A DNA stretch of 13,209 bases from JANXLO01 sp043762265. GTDB lineage: Bacteria; Armatimonadota; Chthonomonadetes; Chthonomonadales; Chthonomonadaceae. The notes beneath the pieces are model-generated. The model saw only the letters and a list, made by a program, of their open reading frames with translations, ran no database searches and was not told the origin of the DNA. The stretch lies in assembly GCA_043762265.1 (NCBI GenBank), contig JAYUMV010000336.1, positions 1 through 13,209 on the forward strand, in the 5' to 3' direction. The translations under genes were made by a program, and so were the position numbers. Below, in pieces: positions 1 to 7,189 of this stretch (position 1 is its first letter; each line of letters opens with the position of its first letter).

Positions 1-555
1 GCCGGGTCGATTGCGGCAGGCAAGACGACCCTGGAAGTCACTCTCACCGCCGCGCCAGGCGCGGTCACCGCCGCCTCCGGCATTCATATTCTCGGCACGG
101 CCGCGATTGGGGACCATCCCACGACCCATGAAGCTCCCGCATGGGAGCGATACGAACACCGGTCCATCGATCTGGGGCTGGCGGTCGAGTTCTCCTACTC
201 GCGCCCACACCATCTCTGGGATCTCTTCCTGCTCGGGATCGCAGATCGCACTGATACGTTCACTTTCGCACCGACACCGGTCTCACTCACGCTTGCGCCT
301 GGCAAAACGCTGGAAATTCCGGTGCATGTAGATCGACAGCCCAACGCCAAGAACGAAATCAAACTGGAACTACGCGGTCTGCCTGCAAAAGTCACTGCTG
401 CGGCGGCAGTGATCCCTGCCGGACAGACGGAAGGTAAAATCATCGTGACTGCCGCGCCCGATGCCCCCGCCGATCTGAGCCATATTATCCTGGTCGGTCA
501 TCTCGATAACTCGAATACGATCGCCCCTGCGATTCAACTCACCGTTCAAAAATAG
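1..555 (+). CDS. Secreted protein with tandem Ig-like repeats, 3' fragment
   Basis: The reading frame is open from base 1 to a TAG stop at 553-555, giving the last 184 residues of a longer protein whose start lies outside the window. Two similar units are visible. The first has an 'AAGKTTLEVTLTAAP' stretch near residues 5-19. The second, near residues 136-155, has 'IPAGQTEGKIIVTAAP'. Both are followed by alternating hydrophobic residues ending in a small beta-rich segment, as in bacterial immunoglobulin-like or pre-peptidase-type repeats common in large secreted proteins of Planctomycetota and Armatimonadota. No catalytic motif is visible in the fragment. It lies 80 bases upstream of the propeller gene on the same strand and could be co-transcribed with it. 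The function of the complete protein cannot be told from this end. The coding frame is confident; the domain name is an inference. Confidence 0.8.
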   Translation, partial: AGSIAAGKTTLEVTLTAAPGAVTAASGIHILGTAAIGDHPTTHEAPAWERYEHRSIDLGLAVEFSYSRPHHLWDLFLLGIADRTDTFTFAPTPVSLTLAPGKTLEIPVHVDRQPNAKNEIKLELRGLPAKVTAAAAVIPAGQTEGKIIVTAAPDAPADLSHIILVGHLDNSNTIAPAIQLTVQK

Positions 556-635
556 AACTGTGAGGAGGATAGTGTCTGTTCTGTGCCGAACGTCCGTCTA
601 TGTTTCACACTGCTTTCAGACAATGGAGACCCTGT

Positions 636-1541
636 ATGCGATCTGTTTCCCGACTGTTCCTTTCTGTGCTTGCACTGATGAGCGCCTGTTCCCTGGCAGT
701 AGCGCAGACTCCGCCCGCCCCGACCGTTAAACCGCACCATTTCATGTTCATGCAGTATTCGCCGGGGAACAAGATTGTCGAGCTTTCGGCGGAGGGGAAG
801 GTCCTCTGGGAGCACCCGATGCCGGGGCTGGCGGTCATGTTTCAGGAGTTGAAGAACGGCGATGTGGTCTATGCCTACGGAGGCTCACCGACCGGAGTTC
901 AGGAAGTCGATCGGGAGCACAAGGTCGTCTGGAACTACATCGCGAAGTGCGAACAGGTGCTCGGCTTCAGTCGCCTGCCGAATGGGAATATCCTGCTCGG
1001 CGAGCAGGGGCCGTGTCAGGCGGTCGAGGTGAACCCCCAGGGCGAAGAGGTGCATATCACGCCGCTGACCACCTCCGAGAAACCAGCCCACCGTCAAGTG
1101 CGGAGTATCAGCAAGTTGGCGAACGGCAATATTCTCGTCTGTCATGAGGCGGACGCAACGGTGCGGGAGGTCGATTCGAAGGGTAAAGTTGTCTGGGAAT
1201 ACCACAATATGCCCAACGTGTTCGAGGCCATTCGCTTGAAGAACGGCAACACCCTTATCGGGGGAGGGGAAGGCAAACTGGCGCATATCATCGAGGTGAC
1301 GAAAGCGGGCAAGGTCGTCTGGGAATTCGGGGACGCGGACGCGCCGGAGCTCGGCCTCAACTGGATCTGCGGCATTCAGATTTTGAAGAATGGTAACTAC
1401 GTGGTGGGTAACTTTCTGCGTGGCAAAGAGGGCCAGGGCGCGCATGCCTTCGAGATCAACCGCAAAAAGAGAGTCCTCTGGACCTTCACCGACCATAAGA
1501 TGTCGCAGCTCGTCACGATGGCCCATTTCCTCGATGAGTAA
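636..1541 (+). CDS. Secreted six-repeat PQQ-like beta-propeller protein
   Basis: This encodes 301 residues. Residues 1-23 form a signal peptide ending in a good signal peptidase I site (AVA before Q24). An imperfect lipobox-like M-S-A-C at 15-18 is a weaker alternative. The mature part shows about six copies of a unit: an L-x-N-G-N/D turn with strand, then an E-V/I-x-x-x-G-K-V-x-W strand (for example 'EVDSKGKVVWEY', 'EVTKAGKVVWEF'). This is typical of a PQQ-like or quinoprotein-like beta-propeller, and six repeats suggest a compact six-bladed ring. No cofactor or catalytic residues can be assigned. ATG 636 was chosen over ATG 600 because GGAG at 625-628 is correctly spaced and the signal peptide then begins with MRSVSR. 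An ABC permease follows 48 bases downstream, so a role in sensing or binding an extracytoplasmic ligand is possible but unproven. Confidence 0.85.
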   Translation: MRSVSRLFLSVLALMSACSLAVAQTPPAPTVKPHHFMFMQYSPGNKIVELSAEGKVLWEHPMPGLAVMFQELKNGDVVYAYGGSPTGVQEVDREHKVVWNYIAKCEQVLGFSRLPNGNILLGEQGPCQAVEVNPQGEEVHITPLTTSEKPAHRQVRSISKLANGNILVCHEADATVREVDSKGKVVWEYHNMPNVFEAIRLKNGNTLIGGGEGKLAHIIEVTKAGKVVWEFGDADAPELGLNWICGIQILKNGNYVVGNFLRGKEGQGAHAFEINRKKRVLWTFTDHKMSQLVTMAHFLDE

Positions 1542-1589
1542 CCCTTCGAGAACACGCGACACAGCGCGACAGAATCGGAATGGAGAACG

Positions 1590-2603
1590 ATGAGCGCACC
1601 GCAGAACGAGACGCTGTCCGGGGGAATGCGGCGCGCCTATCGCGGCATTCGGGGGATGCAGGAGATCGGCGTTCTGATCGCGCTATTGCTGCTCTGCGTA
1701 GGCCTGACCCTTGCCGCGCCTCCCTTTAAGAACAGTTCCAATCTGCTGAATGTCGCGCGACAGGCGTCGAACTACGGTATTATGGCGGTTGGAATGGTTT
1801 TTGTGATCTGCATGGGCGACATCGACCTCTCCGTCGGTTCGATCCTGACGCTCACCAACATCGTCGCTGGGCTGGCGTTGCAGGCCCACCAGACCGTGCC
1901 GGTTGCGATACTGTTGGGCCTGGGAACGGGAGCGGTTTGCGGCGCGTGCAATGGCCTGCTGGCGGTCTGGCTCCGCATCCCCATGATCATCGTCACTCTC
2001 GGCACCCTCAGTGTTTATCGAGGGTTCGCGCTTGTGCTCTGCCAGGCTGCCCCGATCAGTAATTTCCCCAAAGACGGTCTCTTTTTCACGGTGGGAGGCG
2101 GGGCGGTCGCGGGAGTTCCGACCGGTGTGATCGTGATGGTCCTGATGGGAGTGCTCGGGTGGATCGCTCTGACGCGTTCCGTAGCCGGGCGGCGATTGGT
2201 GGCGATGGGAAGCAGCCCTCAGACAGCCCGTCTCTCCGGAATCCCGCTGGATCGCTATCGGATCGCCGTGATGACCCTCAACGGAACGATCGCGGCGTTG
2301 GCAGGTATCATCGCGCTGGCGTTTCTTCAATCCGCAGATCCCAGCACCGGGGTGGGCTACGAACTCCTGGTGATCGCCTCCGTCATTATCGGCGGAACGG
2401 CCTTGAGTGGCGGACGTGGCTCTGTTCCGGGGGCGATTCTCGGCGCGCTGATCATCGCCGTGATCGGCAACGGCCTGATCCTGCTGAACGCGCCGACTTA
2501 CGCCGCCACCGCCATTACCGGCGCGGTGATCATTCTGGCGGTCGCCATTGATGCCTTTGTAAAACGCCGCACGCAGCCACAACACGGAACTCTAAGCCAC
2601 TGA
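1590..2603 (+). CDS. RbsC-type sugar ABC transporter permease
   Basis: This 337-residue, very hydrophobic protein fits the BPD_transp_2 (ribose/xylose/galactose permease, RbsC/XylH) family, which forms the membrane channel of carbohydrate uptake ABC transporters. The family hallmark D-L-S-V-G-S sits at residues 79-84. The cytoplasmic loop that contacts the ATPase is at 207-225, with G-S-S-P-Q-T-A-R-L-S-G-I. A second hallmark region with I-I-G-G-T-A-L-S-G-G-R-G-S at 266-278 precedes a Gly-rich membrane segment. Length and about eight to ten membrane segments match the family. A GGAG at 1582-1585 supports ATG 1590. The substrate-binding lipoprotein follows 31 bases downstream, so the two are surely an operon. 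No RbsA-like ATPase is next to them. The exact sugar cannot be read from the sequence. Confidence 0.93.
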   Translation: MSAPQNETLSGGMRRAYRGIRGMQEIGVLIALLLLCVGLTLAAPPFKNSSNLLNVARQASNYGIMAVGMVFVICMGDIDLSVGSILTLTNIVAGLALQAHQTVPVAILLGLGTGAVCGACNGLLAVWLRIPMIIVTLGTLSVYRGFALVLCQAAPISNFPKDGLFFTVGGGAVAGVPTGVIVMVLMGVLGWIALTRSVAGRRLVAMGSSPQTARLSGIPLDRYRIAVMTLNGTIAALAGIIALAFLQSADPSTGVGYELLVIASVIIGGTALSGGRGSVPGAILGALIIAVIGNGLILLNAPTYAATAITGAVIILAVAIDAFVKRRTQPQHGTLSH

Positions 2604-2634
2604 ACTTTGAACTTCTTTTAGAAAAGGATTCCCA

Positions 2635-3762
2635 ATGAAGCGTCTCTTTCAAGCTGTCCTGCTGACGATGCCCCTGCTGCTGGTCGCCTCGTGCAGCCCG
2701 CCGCCGAACAACGCCGTGCCGACTGGCGGCGCTCCGAACACCGCCGCCCAGCCTTCGACGGTCTCGTCCCCTCCGCCGCCTTCCGCAACGTCGGATGCGA
2801 AGCCGCGCATCAAAATCGGCTATGTTTTGCAGGTGCTGAACGACTTTACCGGAGTGATCAAACGCGGCGCAGAGGATGCCGGAAAGGCGCTGGATGTCGA
2901 TGTCGAAGTCGTAGGCCCGTCGGCCCCGGACGCCAACGCTGCCATTGGCATGTTCGAAGGGATGGTACAGAAGAAGAAGGATGGTCTGGTAGTGATCCCA
3001 ATGCCGGGCGCGGTCTGGATCAAGCCGATCCAGGAGGCGACAAGCGCGGGGATTCCAGTGGTCACTTCGAATACCACCAGCGAGGGCTCGGCTTCCCAGG
3101 CCTGGTTCGGGCAGGACGAGTACCAGAGCGGCGTGATCCTGGCGACGGAGATGCGCAAACTGCTTGAAGCGCAGGGCAAGAAGAGCGGCAAAGTTCTGGC
3201 CGGAATTTGCGCACCGGGAGACGCGGCATTGGAAGCCCGCTATAAAGGCCTCAAGAAGGGGCTGGAAGGCAGCGGCTTTACGGCAACCGACCAGAAAGAT
3301 GTCGGTATCGAGAACACGAAAAACTACTCGGCGTGGGAGAACCAGACGACCGCCAATCCGGATATGGTCGCTGCGGTCGGACTCTGCTCAATGGACATTC
3401 CCAACCTTGCGAAGGTAAAGACACGCTCCCATGGAACCTGGCTGGTGGGCGGCTACGATCTCAACCCCGAAACTCTGGATGCCATCAAAGCCGGGAATGC
3501 ACAGGTTACGCTGGGACAGCATCCCTATCTGCAAGGCTACCTGCCCGTGCTCGCGCTGGTACGGCACCTGCGCGACAAGAAGCCTATGCCGAAAGGCTGG
3601 GTCAACGTAGGCACAGAGATCGTCACCAGGGCGAATGTCGGTACGGTCGTCCCGCGCGATACAGATCGCGCCACGGAAACGAAATGGTACGCCGAATATG
3701 TCTCCAAAAACTTCGGAGATCTAGAAGCGGTCGCGAAGCCGATGCCCGCTGCCTACCCATAA
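2635..3762 (+). CDS. RbsB-type sugar-binding lipoprotein of an ABC transporter
   Basis: This 375-residue protein belongs to the periplasmic binding protein type 1 family (Peripla_BP_4), which captures sugars outside the inner membrane and delivers them to an RbsC-type permease. A lipoprotein signal peptide ends in the lipobox V-A-S-C, with Cys20 as the lipidated residue. A low-complexity Pro/Ser/Thr/Ala tether follows to about residue 56. The Rossmann-like lobes begin at 'RIKIGYVLQ' (58-66). Typical features follow: the G-L-V-V-I-P strand (117-122), P-V-V-T-S-N (141-146), and a late 'GYDLNPETLDAIKAG' segment. AAGGA at 2624-2628 is well placed for ATG 2635. The ligand is not predictable from sequence alone. 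Confidence 0.93.
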   Translation: MKRLFQAVLLTMPLLLVASCSPPPNNAVPTGGAPNTAAQPSTVSSPPPPSATSDAKPRIKIGYVLQVLNDFTGVIKRGAEDAGKALDVDVEVVGPSAPDANAAIGMFEGMVQKKKDGLVVIPMPGAVWIKPIQEATSAGIPVVTSNTTSEGSASQAWFGQDEYQSGVILATEMRKLLEAQGKKSGKVLAGICAPGDAALEARYKGLKKGLEGSGFTATDQKDVGIENTKNYSAWENQTTANPDMVAAVGLCSMDIPNLAKVKTRSHGTWLVGGYDLNPETLDAIKAGNAQVTLGQHPYLQGYLPVLALVRHLRDKKPMPKGWVNVGTEIVTRANVGTVVPRDTDRATETKWYAEYVSKNFGDLEAVAKPMPAAYP

Positions 3763-3830
3763 CGTGACGTTGTCCGCACCAAATACTTGAAACGGATGTC
3801 ACTCTCGGCGTCGATATGCGTCTTATAGTA

Positions 3831-3861
3831 TTGCGTCTCATGGTAGCGTAGAGGCTATAAT
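3831..3861 (+). promoter_or_regulatory. Sigma-70-like promoter for the discoidin/Agl23 unit
   Basis: A perfect TATAAT at 3856-3861 has TTGCGT at 3831-3836 as the best -35 candidate, with a longer than ideal spacing of 19 bases. It lies 36 bases upstream of the ATG at 3898, in the largest plus-strand gap of the window (3763-3897). That position suits a promoter for the two genes that follow. The -10 match is seen directly; its activity is inferred. Confidence 0.5.
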
Positions 3862-3885
3862 AGAGGGTGAATCCGTAGGAAAATG

Positions 3886-3891
3886 AAGGAG
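3886..3891 (+). promoter_or_regulatory. Shine-Dalgarno site deciding the start at 3898
   Basis: AAGGAG lies six bases before ATG 3898. The upstream in-frame ATG at 3883 overlaps this site region and lacks a comparable motif, so 3898 is the better start. Confidence 0.7.
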
Positions 3892-3897
3892 ATTCGA

Positions 3898-4614
3898 ATG
3901 AAACAGAGAATGCGCAGCACGCAGAGTGCGTTACGAATGGCGTTGGGGACGGCGATGTGCGCGTTCGCCGTGGTAGGATTGACAAGTTTCGGCGCTGTTT
4001 CCAGCCGCGCTCAGGATATGATTCCGCTGCCGATCAAACTACCCAAGGCGGCCTTCGCCGGGACGCCCAGCGCCACGGCAGTCAATCCCAACGTGGAGAA
4101 GCCGACCGGTAAGCCGCGCCCGATCCCGATGGTGCCGAAAGGCACGATCAACCTGGCTCTGCACAAGAAGGTGACCAGCAGTTCGACTCCGTTCGGCGGC
4201 TCGCTCGACCTGGTGACGGACGGCGACAAAGAGGCCCGTGACGACTCCTCGGTGGAACTGAAACCGCGCCTGCAGTGGATCCAGATCGACCTCGGCGCGA
4301 CCTCGCCGCTCTCTTATATCGTGTTCTGGCACGCGCATCTCGAACCGATCGTCTACCATGCGGTCGTAGTGCAGGTCTCCGACGATCCCAAGTTCATCGA
4401 AGGGGTGACGACCCTGTTCAACAACGATCAGGAAAACGTCGCGATGCTGGGCGTCGGTAAGGACCGAGAGTACTTCGAGACGTCCGAAGGCAAACAGGTA
4501 GACGCAAAGGGTATCAAGGCCCGCTACGTGCGTCTCTACAGCAAAGGCAGCACGTTCCATGATCCGCTGAACCGCTATACGGAAGTCGAAGTGTACGGCC
4601 TGCCTGCCAAATGA
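3898..4614 (+). CDS. Secreted discoidin (F5/8 type C-like) domain protein
   Basis: This encodes 238 residues from ATG 3898. An N-terminal signal peptide (basic start, hydrophobic core about 13-34) ends near S-R-A before Q39. A Pro-rich linker runs to about residue 80. The remainder (about 84-236) is a galactose-binding/discoidin-type beta-sandwich. Its features are an N-L-A-L-H-K-K-V-T-S-S start (85-95), L-V-T-D-G-D (105-110), W-I-Q-I-D-L-G (127-133), V-V-V-Q-V-S-D-D-P after the central loop, and a closing A-R-Y-V-R-L-Y and Y-T-E-V-E-V-Y-G. Such domains bind carbohydrates or cell-surface glycans; no enzymatic motif is present. The stop overlaps the start of the next gene by ATGA, suggesting translational coupling with the Agl23-like protein. 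Domain call is confident; the bound ligand is unknown. Confidence 0.85.
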   Translation: MKQRMRSTQSALRMALGTAMCAFAVVGLTSFGAVSSRAQDMIPLPIKLPKAAFAGTPSATAVNPNVEKPTGKPRPIPMVPKGTINLALHKKVTSSSTPFGGSLDLVTDGDKEARDDSSVELKPRLQWIQIDLGATSPLSYIVFWHAHLEPIVYHAVVVQVSDDPKFIEGVTTLFNNDQENVAMLGVGKDREYFETSEGKQVDAKGIKARYVRLYSKGSTFHDPLNRYTEVEVYGLPAK

Positions 4615-6227
4615 GAAAATCGGGTCTGCTCGTCGCCATACTGGCGTTGCTCACTGTCGGTGCGCTTCTGTTTCGACTCCCGGCGCGCGACAATCGACCG
4701 ATGCATGGCGACGAGGCGGTCCACGCCCTCAAATTCCGCGATCTATGGGAAAAAGGCGAATACCGCTACGACTCGAACGAGTACCACGGCCCGACGATCT
4801 ACTATGCGGAACTGCCGGTCGTCTGGCTGAAAGGCCTCCACAGTTTCAATGCCGTGCGTGAAGCGGACTATCGGCTGCCGACGGTGGTGTTCGGTGCCGC
4901 GATGCTGCTGCTGCTCTTCCCGCTTCACGACGCGCTTGGCAAGCATAGCACTCTGGTCTCAGCCCTTCTTCTCGCTATCTCTCCCGCCTTCGTCTTCTAC
5001 AGTCGCGACTATATTCAAGAGATCCTACTCGCCTGCTTCACGCTCGGAATGCTCGCTTGCGGCTGGCGCTATTCCCGCTCTCTCCAACCTGCCTGGCTCG
5101 TGGGCCTCGGCATTTCGACGGGCCTTATGATCGCCTCCAAGGAGACAGCGGTACTCACCTTTGTCGCTTGCGGTGCAGGGTTGGGGCTTACCGCACTCTG
5201 GACCCGCCATATTGAGGGCGCTCGACCGGAATGGCGCCTCCTCTGGAATTCCAAACGGGTCGGTCTGCTCGTCCTCGTAGCGTTGCTGACCGCCTGCGTC
5301 GTTCTCACCAATCACTTCCGTAATCCGGTTGCGGCCGTAGACTACCTGCGTTCTTACGCTCCCTGGTTTGGGCGCGCGCACGGCACTGGTCTGCACAATC
5401 ATCCCTGGAACTACTATCTCAGGATGCTGCTCTGGTGGAAGGTAGGGCGCGGACCCGCCTGGAGTGAAGGCTTGATTGTCGGCCTGGCGGTCGTGGGGAT
5501 GGTCACCGCTTTGCAGCCGAAAGAGCGTGGAAGATTGGAAGGCAGTGTGCTGTTCTGCCGCTTTCTGGCGTTCACGACACTTGTGCTGACCATCGCTTAC
5601 AGCGCAATCCCCTATAAGACTCCCTGGTGCGTGCTCAGTTTCCTGCTCGGAATGATCTTGCTGGCCGGATTCGGCGCAGTCGCACTGGTGCGTTGGCTGC
5701 CGGGGCGTGCCTTGAAGGTTGTCGCGATCCTGATCTTGATCGGTGGCTATGGTCAGTTGGGCTGGCAGTCGTATCGCACCAGTTATGTCGCCTATATGGA
5801 TGAGGCGAACCCTTACGTCTATGCTCAACCTGTGGCGGACGTAGTGGAACTCGCGAAACAGATGCAGAAACTGTCTCAAGCCTTTCCGGAGCATGACGCA
5901 ATGGTGGTGAAAGTCATCTCCAAGGATCCCTATTGCTGGCCTCTCCCCTGGTATCTCCGCCAGTTTTCGAACCAGGGCTTCTATATCGGCGTTCCGGACG
6001 ATGTGCAGGCGCCTATCGTTCTGGCAGATCCCGAGTACGACGAGATCCTGACCAAGAAACTCGGTGACACCCACCTCATGAACCATATCTACGGTCTGCG
6101 TCCGGGCGCCTTCTATGAGATATGGATTCGGATGGATGTCTGGACGGCCTATCTTGCCTGGAAGAAGACCCAACCTCAACCGAAAGAGGATCCGGTCACT
6201 GGCGAGCCCGTATCAACTTCGCCTTAG
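4611..6227 (+). CDS. Agl23-like (TIGR03663 family) GT-C membrane protein
   Basis: This 538-residue polytopic membrane protein resembles the family named 'flippase activity-associated protein Agl23' and, more broadly, GT-C (PMT/ArnT-like) glycosyltransferases that use lipid-linked sugars outside the inner membrane. After a first membrane segment (about 6-23) comes the first outer loop with M-H-G-D-E-A-V-H-A (31-39). In GT-C enzymes an acidic residue in this loop is catalytic, so D34/E35 are candidates. The family-typical Y-R-Y-D-S-N-E-Y-H-G-P follows at 51-61. Many further hydrophobic segments run to about residue 385, then a soluble C-terminal part of about 150 residues. There is no strong Shine-Dalgarno; the ATGA overlap with the discoidin gene implies coupled translation. 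It could glycosylate a surface protein or lipid. The name Agl23 comes from archaeal literature and does not prove flippase activity here. Confidence 0.8.
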   Translation: MRKSGLLVAILALLTVGALLFRLPARDNRPMHGDEAVHALKFRDLWEKGEYRYDSNEYHGPTIYYAELPVVWLKGLHSFNAVREADYRLPTVVFGAAMLLLLFPLHDALGKHSTLVSALLLAISPAFVFYSRDYIQEILLACFTLGMLACGWRYSRSLQPAWLVGLGISTGLMIASKETAVLTFVACGAGLGLTALWTRHIEGARPEWRLLWNSKRVGLLVLVALLTACVVLTNHFRNPVAAVDYLRSYAPWFGRAHGTGLHNHPWNYYLRMLLWWKVGRGPAWSEGLIVGLAVVGMVTALQPKERGRLEGSVLFCRFLAFTTLVLTIAYSAIPYKTPWCVLSFLLGMILLAGFGAVALVRWLPGRALKVVAILILIGGYGQLGWQSYRTSYVAYMDEANPYVYAQPVADVVELAKQMQKLSQAFPEHDAMVVKVISKDPYCWPLPWYLRQFSNQGFYIGVPDDVQAPIVLADPEYDEILTKKLGDTHLMNHIYGLRPGAFYEIWIRMDVWTAYLAWKKTQPQPKEDPVTGEPVSTSP

Positions 6228-7189
6228 CGGTTTCTTTCGAAACCGACGGGCCGCATAAGCGTTTCTGGGGCGGAGTCTGTTTCCGTCGTGGGGCGGAGCA
6301 GAGTGGTCGGGTCGGGTGGCGGCGCCTGTGCGGGGCGGAGCAATGACCGGGGCTCCTGCCCACGATTGAGATGCTCGATGACATTGATCGTTGCGGAAAT
6401 TCGACGTGCGAGCGGCCAGTCGGTGAGCGCAGAAGTTCGGCGCGATGCATAGAGATGGGGTAGGGCACGCGGATCACCGATACGGGCGAGATTGTCCACA
6501 ATGGCAAACCGGATTTCGCTGCGAGTACTGCGATCCAATCCATAGAGCAGATGGGGAACGGCGTGGTCGGAGGTGAGCCACTCCAGGCCAAGGCACATCG
6601 CTCCGCGCATCAGTGCATTCTGGCTGTGCAAAGCGTCCCAGAAGATCTGCATCGAATCCGGTGGCAACGAGGCGAGTGCGCCTGCAATGGCGGTCTGAAT
6701 CTTCTGAAGTTGAGGGCGGGTCAAGTGCGGCGTCCAGACGCCACGGTGAAAGTCGTAGAGAGCGGCGCATATCTCCGGAGTCAGCACACCGGCTTGAAGG
6801 CGACCGACCGGGCGCAATGCGACCGTCAGCGAATCCTCGATGAAGGGATGCGCAGGTGTCTCCCGTACCCGGTGCAACAGACGCCAGACTGCGACGAGGA
6901 CCGCCTGGTAGCGTTCTTCGCGTGTTTTAGGCATGTGCGGAGTATCTTCCAGCAACGGGTGCAGAAATCCGAGGACTGCCTGGCTTTCGCGTGTCGTAGG
7001 TTCGGTGTAGGGGAGGTTGGGAGCGTAAAGAGCTGCTGCCGCGCGTCTCGCCGTATCGATGTCGGCGCTCCAGAGTTCGCGCAGCGTTGCGTCCCACATG
7101 GGGAACACCTGGGCGGGCGCCGCGTGGGAGAATGCGGGGGAGGTTCCGCTGAATGGCGCACCGGATTGCAGGGGTGTCACGGATTGCAT
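6224..7189 (-). CDS. HEAT-like repeat protein C with triple LLRP tail
   Basis: This 321-residue soluble protein has no signal peptide or membrane segment and is predicted to be largely alpha-helical. It carries E-R-Y-Q-A-V (92-97) and the paralog-family motif P-D-S-M-Q-I-F-W (177-184). A HEAT-type pair of helices follows at about 208-247 ('AVPHLL' then 'NLARIGDPRALPHL'). The Pro/Thr-rich tail holds LLRP at 283-286, LLRP at 297-300 and LMRP at 311-314. ATG 7189 is preceded by a GGAAGGGG stretch and overlaps the upstream gene B by 13 bases, so it is last in the A-B-C series. Its TAA overlaps the stop of the convergent Agl23-like gene. HEAT-like proteins are usually scaffolds; no enzyme function is visible. 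The gene is confident, the HEAT assignment moderate, the function unknown. Confidence 0.8.
   Translation of the reverse strand: MQSVTPLQSGAPFSGTSPAFSHAAPAQVFPMWDATLRELWSADIDTARRAAAALYAPNLPYTEPTTRESQAVLGFLHPLLEDTPHMPKTREERYQAVLVAVWRLLHRVRETPAHPFIEDSLTVALRPVGRLQAGVLTPEICAALYDFHRGVWTPHLTRPQLQKIQTAIAGALASLPPDSMQIFWDALHSQNALMRGAMCLGLEWLTSDHAVPHLLYGLDRSTRSEIRFAIVDNLARIGDPRALPHLYASRRTSALTDWPLARRISATINVIEHLNRGQEPRSLLRPAQAPPPDPTTLLRPTTETDSAPETLMRPVGFERNR
6228..6245. terminator. Hairpin at the convergent gene ends
   Basis: A perfect 7-base inverted repeat, CGGTTTC and GAAACCG with a TTTC loop, begins directly after the TAG stop of the Agl23-like gene. It lies inside the last codons of the minus-strand HEAT-like gene C. 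It could act as a bidirectional transcription end or a 3' mRNA stabiliser. No T-run follows on either strand, so it is not a standard intrinsic terminator. Confidence 0.35.
6248..6343 (-). repeat. Triple L-(L/M)-R-P motif in the tail of protein C
   Basis: Residues 283-286, 297-300 and 311-314 are LLRP, LLRP and LMRP, evenly spaced by 14 residues in a Pro-rich linker. Two of the copies share the DNA word GGGGCGGAGCA (plus strand, 6290-6300 and 6332-6342), so they may be recent duplicates or be held by codon use. Confidence 0.75.

Noticed and set aside
600..638. Upstream ATG at 600 for the propeller gene
   Set aside because: It has no well-spaced Shine-Dalgarno and would bury the signal peptide behind 12 extra residues; ATG 636 has GGAG at the right distance.
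885..1562. Minus-strand open frame (225 codons) opposite the propeller gene
   Set aside because: The plus frame shows the regular propeller repeats and a signal peptide; the opposite frame shows no motif.
1683..2585. Minus-strand open frame (about 300 codons) opposite the sugar permease gene
   Set aside because: Very polar Arg/Gln/Asp/His-rich composition without domains; the plus strand encodes a well-supported permease.
5025..6179. Long minus-strand open frame (about 384 codons) opposite the Agl23-like gene
   Set aside because: Its product is rich in Arg, His, Gln and Pro with no recognisable domain, and the plus frame encodes a clear membrane protein family. It is a shadow of codon bias.
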